Positions 1 through 8,047 of a DNA stretch of 36,859 bases are shown piece after piece. Source of the stretch: Bacteroidota bacterium (lineage in GTDB: Bacteria; Bacteroidota; Ignavibacteria; Kapaibacteriales; UBA961); the NCBI GenBank assembly GCA_020852855.1, contig JADZAA010000005.1:1-36859 (forward strand), given 5' to 3'. Position numbers and translations under genes: made by a program. Numbering within the stretch: the stretch's first letter is position 1; each line of letters begins with the position of its first letter. A model generated the notes under the pieces. The model ran no database searches, was not told where the DNA came from, and saw only the letters and a list, made by a program, of their open reading frames with translations.

Positions 1-723
1 ATTGTTACCCAAATTGAAAAACAAAAAGCGATTATTGAAGGAGCGGATTTGGTTTTGAAAAATTGGGAGATTGACGAAACAGCTTTTGCGAATTTGCCTT
101 TTTCAGAACTTGATAAACATTTAACGTTTGTGTCGAGTGGAGCTACACCGTTGGGTGGTTCAAATGTTTATGTTCAAGAGAATGGTGTTTTATTTATTAG
201 GAGCCAAAATGTTCTCATAAACAAAACTGATTTTTCAGATGCTGTATTAATCCCGAATGAAGTTCACCAAAAAATGAAAAGAACGCAAGTGAGAAAGGGT
301 GATGTTTTTTTAAATATTACAGGTGCTTCAATAGGTCGAAGTGCAGTAATGAAGGAAGAAAGAGAAGCAAACGTAAACCAACACGTTGCAATTTTAAGAC
401 CTAATGAATCAATTTTGCCTGAATACTTATCAGCAGTTTTAAATACCCCAAATCTTCAAAGACAAATTGATAAACTTCAGACAGGTTCTTCAAGACAAGG
501 ACTAAACTTTGATCAAATTAGGAAATTAATTATTCCTATAACTGAAACAAATTCACAACTTGAAATTATTGAGAATCTTAAAACTCAGTTACGTGTTTTA
601 AATGGAATAAGCAAAATGAAATCTGAAGCCCAAAAGAAAATCAACCAAATATTGTCAGATGTTTGGGGAGTTGAATTTATTGAACCTATAAACGAATTAG
701 TAGAAGATGAGCAAGAAAATTAA
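1..723 (+). CDS. hsdS: Type I restriction-modification specificity subunit, C-terminal part (cut by window edge)
   Basis: The frame is open from base 1, so the gene starts upstream of the window. The first residues (IVTQIEKQKAIIEGAD) form the long helix that closes target-recognition domain 1 in HsdS proteins. They are followed by a second TRD of about 140 residues and a C-terminal coiled coil ending in a Trp-Gly motif (SDVWGVEF). HsdS reads the DNA target and docks two HsdM and two HsdR subunits. The first methionine-like codon inside the frame (TTG at 49) lies within the conserved helix and is not a true start. The stop overlaps hsdR by 17 bp, so the two are translationally coupled. The missing 5' part may be a separate hsdS or the end of an M-S fusion; hsdM is not in the window. 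The base composition is A-rich, unlike the flagellar genes. Confidence 0.88.
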   Translation: MVTQIEKQKAIIEGADLVLKNWEIDETAFANLPFSELDKHLTFVSSGATPLGGSNVYVQENGVLFIRSQNVLINKTDFSDAVLIPNEVHQKMKRTQVRKGDVFLNITGASIGRSAVMKEEREANVNQHVAILRPNESILPEYLSAVLNTPNLQRQIDKLQTGSSRQGLNFDQIRKLIIPITETNSQLEIIENLKTQLRVLNGISKMKSEAQKKINQILSDVWGVEFIEPINELVEDEQEN

Positions 724-3088
724 CGAAGCCACTTCTACCGATTTACCAATCATACTCAAACTTATCAATGAGTATGGCTGGAAGATAGAAGACACGCTGT
801 TGTATCAGCAGATTTATGATATTCCTGAAAATCTGAAAAAGGATTATCCCAATCTTAAAAACATTCGTCCCGATATTGTTTTGCAAGATTTGAACGGTGA
901 AGTATTAGCCGTTATTGAAAATAATCTTGACAAAGAAAATAAAGACTTGTTGAAATTGCGTACCGTAGTTACGCATTTACTCAAGCCCCGTTTTCTGTAT
1001 GCTTGCAGTGCCGAACGCATTTTGTTCTACGACAACGCTTGGAAAGGTTTAGACGCAGGAGAATTTAAGCAAGTAACCAACTTTATGAGCTTGGAAGAAA
1101 TGAAGCTCAAAGTGGAACAGCAGAAAAAAATCGCTTCCAACAAAGAAATTACCATTGACACCACTATTGCAGGCGGTTTTGACCCTAGTATTGGCAAAGA
1201 AAGATATTACCAACTGCAATGCATTCGCACAATCATAGAAAACTACAAAGCAGGGAAGCAAAAAATGCTTATCCATATGGCAACAGGTTTGGGTAAAACC
1301 CGAACAGCCGTTGCAATGGTAAGAGCGTTATTAGGTAGTGGTTTGTGTAAACGCATTTTGTTTGTGGTGGACAGACGAATGTTAGCCAAACAATCGGTTG
1401 ATGACGGTTTTGCTTTAATTAGCAGAGAACACACCAGTAGTTGGATAACCACTTCAAATTTCAGGGCAAGAAAACACGCCAGTATTCACGTTGTGGTAAT
1501 TGACACCTTGGAATTAATTCACAGCGATTTACCTTCCAACTTTTACGATTTAATAATTGTGGACGAGTGCCACAGAAGCATAAACGTAAACAGAAAATTA
1601 ATCTTCGACCATTTTCTTTGTCCAAGAGTTGGTTTAACAGCCACACCAAGAATTGCCACACCCAAAGAAGGAACAGAAGTTGACGAAGAAGACTTAGCAA
1701 TCATTGACACCTATAAATTATTTGGTTGCGAAACAGGCGAACCCGATTTTCAATTTGATATGGAAAAAGGAATCAGCGAAGGTTTCCTTGCACCCTACAA
1801 ACCCATTGAATTACTTTCTTCACTCATTCAAGAAGCAGAAGAAAACGGGATTTCATTTGACCACGTTTTAGACCCACAGGAAAAATACACCATTGCACTC
1901 GGAGCAGAAAAGAAACTAAAATTGGAGCAACTCAACCGCAAATTTATTTCAGAAGAAAACTGTTTACGCATTGCGGAAGAACTGAAAAAGAATACGCAAT
2001 ACGGTGAGAAAGTAATTCTGTTTGGAGTTAGTCAGGCACATTGTATGGAGCTAACTAAAGCCATCAATAAAGTTTTTGAAAATGATTATGAAGGGGGCAC
2101 TCATTACAGTGAATATGTGATTTCTGAAAATAATGAAATGAACGAAACACTGAAAGCTTGGTTTAAGAAACCTTATCAAAAGCCATACATAGTTACTTCG
2201 GTGGATATTTTAAGCACAGGCGTTGACATTCCTTGTGTGCGTTACATAGCATTTGCCGGACTTACAAAATCCGTTGGCAAATACATTCAAATGGTTGGAC
2301 GTGGCACACGTCTTGACCCCAAAACAGGCAAATTCAGTTTCACCGTTTTAGACTTTGTGGGCTTATGCCGCAGAATGGAAGACAACGGAAAAGGAACGCT
2401 AAAAGAAAACAATAAAGTTGTAAAACCAGGCGACCAAACACCAAGATTGCCAGGAACACCACAACCCAAAGGCGACTACTTTTTAATTGACAACCCCGAC
2501 CCTGCTCATTTAATTCAGCGTGTAGAAATTCACGGTGATTCAATTATTGTAAAAGACAATATTCCAATTGAAGAAGCTAAACGCATTTTTGAAGAAGAAT
2601 TAAAGAAAACACAAGAACCTGTAATGGCAGACTTGAAAACAAAAGCAGAACAAGCCGACTATCAACCGACAGATGAAGAAATGGCTAAACTGCTTGACTG
2701 GTTGAGCAAGCCAAACACATTTCTGGACGAAGGACATTTGCAAAAAATGTACGACTTCCCCGAAGGTTCGGCTTGGGACTTCTTGCTTCACGCTTTAGGC
2801 AAAAAGAAAATTCCGACACCAAAAGAACGAATAGAGAAAAACTATCTTTCCTACATACACACTTACGACTTTACAGACGAACAGATAATTGTATTGAAGA
2901 AAATCAAAGACATTTTCGCTTCCAACCTTGCTTCAAAACGTAGCATTGACGAAAAAGACATTTTTGGAAATCCGATTTACGAAAGACTTATTGGTTCGTA
3001 TAACGATGTTAATAAAAAATTTAACGAACAATTTAGCGCAGAGTTTAATAAGCTGAAAACAATGTTCGTAAACAAACCAAGCGCGTAA
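707..3088 (+). CDS. hsdR: Type I restriction endonuclease, R subunit (EcoEI-like)
   Basis: This 793-residue protein is close to the usual length of the EcoEI-type R subunit. The N-terminal PD-(D/E)xK-like nuclease region (about 1-120) has P55-D56 and E71. An SF2 translocase core follows: Walker A ATGLGKT at 192-198, DECH box at 286-289, TAT motif at 311-313 and motif VI QMVGRGTR. A helical C-terminal region would bind the methylase. The enzyme would cleave unmodified DNA after ATP-driven translocation. The ATG lies inside the end of hsdS. One oddity is that the residue two after E71, normally the catalytic lysine, is Asn73 (GAA AAT AAT), so cleavage competence is uncertain while the motor motifs look intact. 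The A/T-rich composition suggests horizontal acquisition. Confidence 0.93.
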   Translation: MSKKINEATSTDLPIILKLINEYGWKIEDTLLYQQIYDIPENLKKDYPNLKNIRPDIVLQDLNGEVLAVIENNLDKENKDLLKLRTVVTHLLKPRFLYACSAERILFYDNAWKGLDAGEFKQVTNFMSLEEMKLKVEQQKKIASNKEITIDTTIAGGFDPSIGKERYYQLQCIRTIIENYKAGKQKMLIHMATGLGKTRTAVAMVRALLGSGLCKRILFVVDRRMLAKQSVDDGFALISREHTSSWITTSNFRARKHASIHVVVIDTLELIHSDLPSNFYDLIIVDECHRSINVNRKLIFDHFLCPRVGLTATPRIATPKEGTEVDEEDLAIIDTYKLFGCETGEPDFQFDMEKGISEGFLAPYKPIELLSSLIQEAEENGISFDHVLDPQEKYTIALGAEKKLKLEQLNRKFISEENCLRIAEELKKNTQYGEKVILFGVSQAHCMELTKAINKVFENDYEGGTHYSEYVISENNEMNETLKAWFKKPYQKPYIVTSVDILSTGVDIPCVRYIAFAGLTKSVGKYIQMVGRGTRLDPKTGKFSFTVLDFVGLCRRMEDNGKGTLKENNKVVKPGDQTPRLPGTPQPKGDYFLIDNPDPAHLIQRVEIHGDSIIVKDNIPIEEAKRIFEEELKKTQEPVMADLKTKAEQADYQPTDEEMAKLLDWLSKPNTFLDEGHLQKMYDFPEGSAWDFLLHALGKKKIPTPKERIEKNYLSYIHTYDFTDEQIIVLKKIKDIFASNLASKRSIDEKDIFGNPIYERLIGSYNDVNKKFNEQFSAEFNKLKTMFVNKPSA

Positions 3089-3122
3089 GAATATTGTGTC
3101 GTCTTTGTGAAAGTGTTGCAAA

Positions 3123-3176
3123 GTGATTTTGTTTGATTTTTTTCTATTATTTTTAAAATGTGAGTTACAAAATCAC
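3123..3176. repeat. 10-bp inverted repeat downstream of hsdR
   Basis: GTGATTTTGT (3123-3132) and its exact reverse complement ACAAAATCAC (3167-3176) flank a 34-base T-rich spacer. This is the only clear structure in the 187 bp between hsdR and the next gene. It could be a weak terminator hairpin or a binding site. It also sits at the change from the A/T-rich restriction locus to the local background. No direct repeat or integrase is visible. Confidence 0.4.
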
Positions 3177-3275
3177 GCTTGTATTTTCATGCGGTATATT
3201 GTTTTTGCAAATTCCGCAAGCAACAATGAGTATTTAAAATGTTAATTTATACAACAGATAAACTATAAAAAAATA

Positions 3276-3926
3276 ATGTCAAAAAAAATCTTAGAATATA
3301 TCGAATCGGGAGCAATGAAGCCCGATGATGCAATTTGTGTATGGTGCGTTTCGGCTTTGGTTGTACAAAATTACGATACTCTTAGCGATGGAATCGTAAT
3401 GGCTGTTGAAATGGGAGTTTCTGCTTTACGACTGTACGAAATTTTATTGCAAAGTTATCTTTTCGCCGGATTTCCGGCGGCAATCGAAGGTTTATCGGTT
3501 CTCGCCGTGCAATTACGCGCACACGGAATAGAATTTACGCCGCCTCCGGCCGAAGATTACGACGCAACTACATTCGCCGCGCGTGGAACTCCTTTATGCG
3601 AAACGATATACGGCGGCATATTTCAAAAGATGAGCGAAACTGCGATTTCTTTGTCGCCTGATTTGTATTCGTGGATGATTATCGAAGGTTATGGCAAAAC
3701 GCTTTCGCGAAACGGTGCGCCGATTGTTCTGCGCGAACTTGCCACCGTAGGAATATTAGCTGTTCTTGGCTGGCAACGGCAGCTTTTTTCGCATATAAGG
3801 GGCGCGATAAACGTAGGCGCAACTGCAGACGAAGTGCTCCACGCGGTATATGTCTGTCATTTCTTGGCCGAATCGAAATACGCGGTTGCACTTGAAACGT
3901 TTAACGAAGCAATTCGCAAAAAATAA
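3276..3926 (+). CDS. Carboxymuconolactone decarboxylase (CMD/AhpD-like) family protein with two tandem domains
   Basis: The 216 residues contain two CMD-like helical units. The first is about 35-80, with YLFAGFPAAIEGL. The second is about 125-200, with RELATVGILAVLGWQRQL and then GAINVGATADEVLHAVY. CMD proteins are small all-helical oligomers: some decarboxylate gamma-carboxymuconolactone and some are AhpD-type peroxide-defence proteins. The AhpD CxxC pair is absent from its usual place. A C21-x2-C24 pair lies earlier in the N-terminal helix, so thiol peroxidase activity is doubtful. The ATG at 3276 is the first in frame and has no clear SD sequence. The gene is monocistronic and converges with the J-domain gene 25 bp away. 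The family is fairly certain; the substrate is unknown. Confidence 0.75.
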   Translation: MSKKILEYIESGAMKPDDAICVWCVSALVVQNYDTLSDGIVMAVEMGVSALRLYEILLQSYLFAGFPAAIEGLSVLAVQLRAHGIEFTPPPAEDYDATTFAARGTPLCETIYGGIFQKMSETAISLSPDLYSWMIIEGYGKTLSRNGAPIVLRELATVGILAVLGWQRQLFSHIRGAINVGATADEVLHAVYVCHFLAESKYAVALETFNEAIRKK

Positions 3927-3951
3927 TACTACAAAAAATAATACCAAAAAT

Positions 3952-4866
3952 TCAACGTCCGCCAAAATACGTGTTATCAAAAAAATCATCATCGGAGAAC
4001 TGTTCCGATTTTTTATTTTCGTCGGTTGCTGCTCCTGTTTCCGAGACGAATTTACTGCCGGTTAATTCGTGAAATAAATCGCGTCTGTATTTAATTTCGC
4101 GCTCTTTTTGTTCGATTTGTCCGCGTAGAAAATTTTCTCGTTCTTCAATCCATTCCTTCCGGTTTAATTTATCGACAAACGCAAAAGGTTCCTCGTTACG
4201 AAGTCGCGATATTTTTCGTCGCTCAATTTCCACTTTTTGCCGCAGGTCATACTCTTGTTGCTCAAGCTCGGCAAGTTCATCTTCCGAACTATTAAAACGG
4301 GTGTCAAATTCGGGCAAGTCGTCGCCTGCGAGTACAATGTACAAAGCCCGCATTTGAGCGGCGTTTTTTGTTTCAAAAGCATTCTGCGCCACATTCCAAT
4401 ATTTTTGGAAATTATCCGTAGCATCGGAAACGTCGGGGTGTAATTTTTTCACAATAGTACGATACATTTTCGGTATATCGTCGTCAGAGTGTTTTGTCGC
4501 GCTCGCACTTTGCTTGGCGTTGTAGCCGTCAAGGTCGTCGTAAAGCCGTTGTCTGAATTTCTTGAACTCATTATCAACTATGGCGTTAACTAATCGGATA
4601 ATATCGCTTGTAATATGCTCGCCACGTTGCTGTTTCATAGCCAATAATTCAGCACGCCTGCCTATGTCGGCTGCTTCGAGTGCCTTGCGCTGAATTTCAA
4701 TTTCGAGGTTGCCGAACAAAGCGTCATATTTGGCCGTTAATTCCGGGCGCAATACATTTTCCAAAGTAAACCATTCTTCAATCAACGACTGCAATTCTTT
4801 GCGCAAAGCCGATATATTTTCGCGCTTTTGTGCTGTATCTTCGTGCAACCGTAAGAAACTCGACAT
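3952..4866 (-). CDS. Coiled-coil protein with a central J-domain-like segment
   Basis: This 304-residue soluble protein has no signal peptide. Residues 1-110 and about 195-270 are charged heptad-like helices, probably coiled coils. Between them, about 128-180 resembles helices II-III of a J domain: MYRTIVKKLHPDVSDATDNF with the HPD triad at 143-145, then a helix ending in ALYIVL. Canonical J domains recruit Hsp70 (DnaK) through HPD. Helix I is not obvious, so the domain may be minimal. The C-terminus is acidic. The gene starts 18 bp after the GH51 stop on the same strand and is probably cotranscribed with it. No specific client can be inferred. The J-like assignment rests on the HPD motif and the spacing of the helices around it. 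Confidence 0.6.
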   Translation of the reverse strand: MSSFLRLHEDTAQKRENISALRKELQSLIEEWFTLENVLRPELTAKYDALFGNLEIEIQRKALEAADIGRRAELLAMKQQRGEHITSDIIRLVNAIVDNEFKKFRQRLYDDLDGYNAKQSASATKHSDDDIPKMYRTIVKKLHPDVSDATDNFQKYWNVAQNAFETKNAAQMRALYIVLAGDDLPEFDTRFNSSEDELAELEQQEYDLRQKVEIERRKISRLRNEEPFAFVDKLNRKEWIEERENFLRGQIEQKEREIKYRRDLFHELTGSKFVSETGAATDENKKSEQFSDDDFFDNTYFGGR

Positions 4867-4884
4867 TATTTATTCTAAGTTATC

Positions 4885-7167
4885 TCAATAAACTACGGCA
4901 AAAGGCCGCACTAAAGTATGTTCACCTGCCATTATTCGGGCATAATATTGACCGGATGGCAATTTTGATACGTCAAAACGCAAAATTATGTCTCTGCCGT
5001 CAAGATTTTTGCGTGACTGTGACGCTACGATATGTCCCAATACGTCGTAAAATTCGACGACTATTTCGCCTAAGTATTTATTCGATTTAATTTTTGCTTC
5101 GAGTGTTCCTTGCGTGGGTTGGGGAAATAATTGGGCATCAAACTCTAAACTTTCTACGTTTTGATTACTGTTTATACTGCTTGCAAAAGTGAGAGTTGTA
5201 AAAGAATGTGGGGGCAACGTAACATAGCCGCTATAATCAAGATAATCCGTTTCCGGTTTTATACGTTCGGGATTATTTGGGTTATTTATATCTGAATATT
5301 TTTCCGAATTAAGAACAGTACGCCGCATTGCGCCTGACGCAGAGTCGAAATAAAGTTGTACCGATATAGCCGAATCCGGATGGCGATTAACCAAAGCAAT
5401 ATAGATAGAATCGGATTTGTACGCCGCCGAGCCTGCTATGTATGGTATACCGTCCAATCCTTCAAAATTATATGAGGGCGATTGAATGTCGAGCGGTAAA
5501 AGTTCGCCGCCTCCCAAAGGGCGCAACATCAAAGCGGCGTAATATCCTGGCGTTTTATATAAAAAGCGGGCATTTGTTTTCGGATTTATACAGCAATTTC
5601 TAAGCCCTACAAAGGACGTTCTGTTCGCAAGAGAATAAAAATTCGATAAATTAATGAAGTGCAAATATGTAAGAGCGTTCCAAAGTCCGCTCGACAAGCT
5701 GCCAAATCGCGGGTCGTGATATAATCCTGCATTTCCGTTATATTTATGCCACCATTCCGTCAATGCAATTTTCTGGTTTGGCAACAGCCCGGAGACTGTT
5801 ACGGCTTTTTTCAGCAATTCCATCCACATATTCAGGAACTTAGAGTCGGAAACAAGCATAGTGTACCAAAAGTCGTCGGAAGTAATAGAATCGTCTATGC
5901 CGTAACCCGTTCCCAAGTGAAGCGAAAACATATCTATGTGTGGCTGTGCATTTCGAATTACCGAATCGTTCCAAGAGAAACTCCACGTATCGCCATTGAA
6001 TATAGAAATAATATCGGGCGAAACGGCTTTTATTGCCTGCGAAAATTCAACGGCACGTTTGGCGTATAAATCGGGCGTAGTGTGCCCTACTTCCCAAATT
6101 CCGTATTGCTCGTTGCCGATTTCCACGTATTGCACATTGTACGGATCCGGATGTCCGTTTGCCGCACGAATTGCTCCGAATTTCGTATCAACCGAGCCGT
6201 TGCAATATTCTATGTAATTCGCCGCATCTTGGGGGGTGCTGCTGCCGAAATTGATTGTTAATTGCGGTTTTGCTCCTATGTATTTGCAGAACGCCATATA
6301 TTCGTCCGTTCCGAAATCCATTCGCTGATAATCTCCCACCCAATCTATAAGCGGCGAGCATCGTTGGTCTCTGTCCCCTATGCCGTATTCCCATTGAAAT
6401 ACGTTCTGGTCGGAAAAACAGCCTCCCGGATAGCGAAGCAGAGGCGGCGCAAGTTCTTTGTAAAATTCGGCGTATTCGCTTCTTATTCCGGCAATATTAT
6501 CGTCGGGCATCAGCGAGGCCTCGTCGAGCTGCAAAATACCCGCATCGCTAAATGAAAATACAACCTTAGCTCTGCCCGAAATCGGCACAGGCGGAACAGT
6601 AACCGTAGTTTTTTGCCAAACATCTTTCGCGTCTATTTGTACGCGCTTGGAAAACAAAACATCTTTTTCGTCCGTCGAAATAATTTTCATGGAAGCGCGT
6701 TGCGCCGTTCCGCGTGCATAAACGTAGAACGTATGCGGCACATTTCCGTTTATCACAATATCTTGAGCAATTCCCGACTCCGTTTGCGAGGAATCATTTC
6801 TTATAATTGTTTGGGCATATACTCCGCGCTTATTATAGCCGCCGGAATCGAGGCGGTAAGTCGTAGCGGATATGACTTCCGTATCGCCGAAAGGTTGCCA
6901 ATTTTCAGATATACCTTCGTATTTTCCTTTGCGGTCGAATCCGCGATGCAGAATTTCTTCGGCATACATTCCGAACGGGCCGTTCATCGTATCCCAAATA
7001 AATTCAATGAAACTACCGAACAGTTCCGGCGGAATTGTCTGTTTGAAATACGGCGAAGGTATTGGCGTAATAGTTGCTTTTATAGTTTGCGAAAGCGACT
7101 TTTGGCTACCGAACACAATGCACAGCGCGGTTGCAAGTGCGAATAGAAAAAAACGTTGAGAAGTCAT
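4885..7167 (-). CDS. Secreted GH51-type alpha-L-arabinofuranosidase with T9SS C-terminal sorting domain
   Basis: The ATG at 7167 (760 aa) is preferred over an in-frame TTG two codons upstream. Residues 1-27 form a Sec signal peptide. The start of the catalytic region (about 43-80) contains PPELFGSFIEF, and a beta-sandwich, carbohydrate-binding-like insert covers about 100-220. The TIM barrel carries RYPGG near 245, the acid/base Glu in EIGNEQYG (E353) and the nucleophile Glu in ALTEWW (E471), as in GH51 enzymes that release arabinofuranose from arabinan or arabinoxylan. A C-terminal beta-domain follows. The last ~80 residues have LFPQPTQG, VEFYDVLGHIV and LPSGQYYARI, the pattern of a type A T9SS sorting signal, so the enzyme should be exported through the outer membrane and attached or released. 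A J-domain-like gene follows closely. Confidence 0.87.
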   Translation of the reverse strand: MTSQRFFLFALATALCIVFGSQKSLSQTIKATITPIPSPYFKQTIPPELFGSFIEFIWDTMNGPFGMYAEEILHRGFDRKGKYEGISENWQPFGDTEVISATTYRLDSGGYNKRGVYAQTIIRNDSSQTESGIAQDIVINGNVPHTFYVYARGTAQRASMKIISTDEKDVLFSKRVQIDAKDVWQKTTVTVPPVPISGRAKVVFSFSDAGILQLDEASLMPDDNIAGIRSEYAEFYKELAPPLLRYPGGCFSDQNVFQWEYGIGDRDQRCSPLIDWVGDYQRMDFGTDEYMAFCKYIGAKPQLTINFGSSTPQDAANYIEYCNGSVDTKFGAIRAANGHPDPYNVQYVEIGNEQYGIWEVGHTTPDLYAKRAVEFSQAIKAVSPDIISIFNGDTWSFSWNDSVIRNAQPHIDMFSLHLGTGYGIDDSITSDDFWYTMLVSDSKFLNMWMELLKKAVTVSGLLPNQKIALTEWWHKYNGNAGLYHDPRFGSLSSGLWNALTYLHFINLSNFYSLANRTSFVGLRNCCINPKTNARFLYKTPGYYAALMLRPLGGGELLPLDIQSPSYNFEGLDGIPYIAGSAAYKSDSIYIALVNRHPDSAISVQLYFDSASGAMRRTVLNSEKYSDINNPNNPERIKPETDYLDYSGYVTLPPHSFTTLTFASSINSNQNVESLEFDAQLFPQPTQGTLEAKIKSNKYLGEIVVEFYDVLGHIVASQSRKNLDGRDIILRFDVSKLPSGQYYARIMAGEHTLVRPFAVVY

Positions 7168-7311
7168 TAGCAATTATGAGAAAACAGGTGTCTGACGGAA
7201 ATGTCGGATGAACCGTCGTTTTATGTAAAATTTGGCATAAAGGTCTACGCTACGTAATTTACCGAAAAAAAATGCAACAGAAGTCAAAAAACCTCATACA
7301 ATTCCCCAGTA
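7168..7311. other. Divergent intergenic region between the arabinofuranosidase gene and pdxH
   Basis: This 144-bp spacer must hold the promoters for both divergent genes. It contains a short inverted repeat (GACGG/CCGTC, around 7195-7217). It also has a near match to the Bacteroidota -7 element (TAAAATTTG, one base too long between TA and TTTG) oriented toward pdxH. Neither is strong enough to call a promoter. Confidence 0.3.
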
Positions 7312-7992
7312 ATGAATTTGGAAAGCAGCGAAAAACAAGGCGAAAATAAGAATAATTCCGGCGCAGTAGCGGCGGCTATGCGCGTAGACTATGTAGCAGG
7401 TTCTTTGGACGAAGCAGACATTGCCGCAAATCCGTTCGAGCAATTTGCCGCTTGGTTCGATGAAGCCATGGTGTGCGTACCCGAGCCGAATGCCATGATA
7501 TTGGCCGTTGCCGGCGCAGACGGCCGGCCGTCGGCACGAGTGATGTTGTTGAAAGGATTTTCGCCCGAAGGATTTGTTTTTTATACAAATTACAGTAGCG
7601 CGAAAGGGGGTGCGTTGTCGGAAAATCCGCAGGCTGAAATTCTGTTTTTTTGGCAGGAATTGCAACGTCAAATCAGAATTTCGGGCGAAGTCTTCCGTAT
7701 TTCGGCGGCAGAGTCGGACGAGTATTTCCGTAGCCGTCCGCTTGGTAGCCGTATCGGTGCGGTAGCGTCGCCTCAAAGCGAAACAATAGTATCGCGAAAT
7801 GTACTCGAGGAGAGATTCGGTGCAGTTGCGGCAAAATACGGCGATGATGTTCCGCGCCCGGATAATTGGGGCGGCTTTCGGTTAATCCCCGATAAAATCG
7901 AGTTTTGGCAAGGTCGCGCAAGCCGTATGCACGACCGCCTGCGTTATCGCCGCGAAAATGACACGTGGATAATCGAGCGTCTTGCTCCTTAG
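7312..7992 (+). CDS. pdxH: Pyridoxamine 5'-phosphate oxidase
   Basis: This 226-residue enzyme oxidises pyridoxine or pyridoxamine 5'-phosphate to pyridoxal 5'-phosphate with FMN and O2, the last step of PLP synthesis and salvage. The whole family pattern is present: NPFEQF near the N-terminus, RVMLLKGF and GFVFYTNYSSAKG for FMN binding, FFWQELQRQIRISG, SRPLGSRIGAVAS, and the C-terminal RMHDRLRYRR ... WIIERLAP. The length is typical apart from a roughly 20-residue N-terminal extension. The ATG is the first in frame; the upstream region is A/T-rich without a strong SD. The ABC ATPase gene follows on the same strand after about 55 bp. Confidence 0.96.
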   Translation: MNLESSEKQGENKNNSGAVAAAMRVDYVAGSLDEADIAANPFEQFAAWFDEAMVCVPEPNAMILAVAGADGRPSARVMLLKGFSPEGFVFYTNYSSAKGGALSENPQAEILFFWQELQRQIRISGEVFRISAAESDEYFRSRPLGSRIGAVASPQSETIVSRNVLEERFGAVAAKYGDDVPRPDNWGGFRLIPDKIEFWQGRASRMHDRLRYRRENDTWIIERLAP

Positions 7993-8047
7993 AGCAATTT
8001 CCATATAATCCAATCTAAAAAACTTGACAAATAATATCGAAAAAATA

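Noticed and set aside
3276-3926. Calling the CMD-like protein an AhpD alkylhydroperoxidase
   Set aside because: The CxxC pair is not at the AhpD active-site position, and the protein has the two-domain decarboxylase-like layout.
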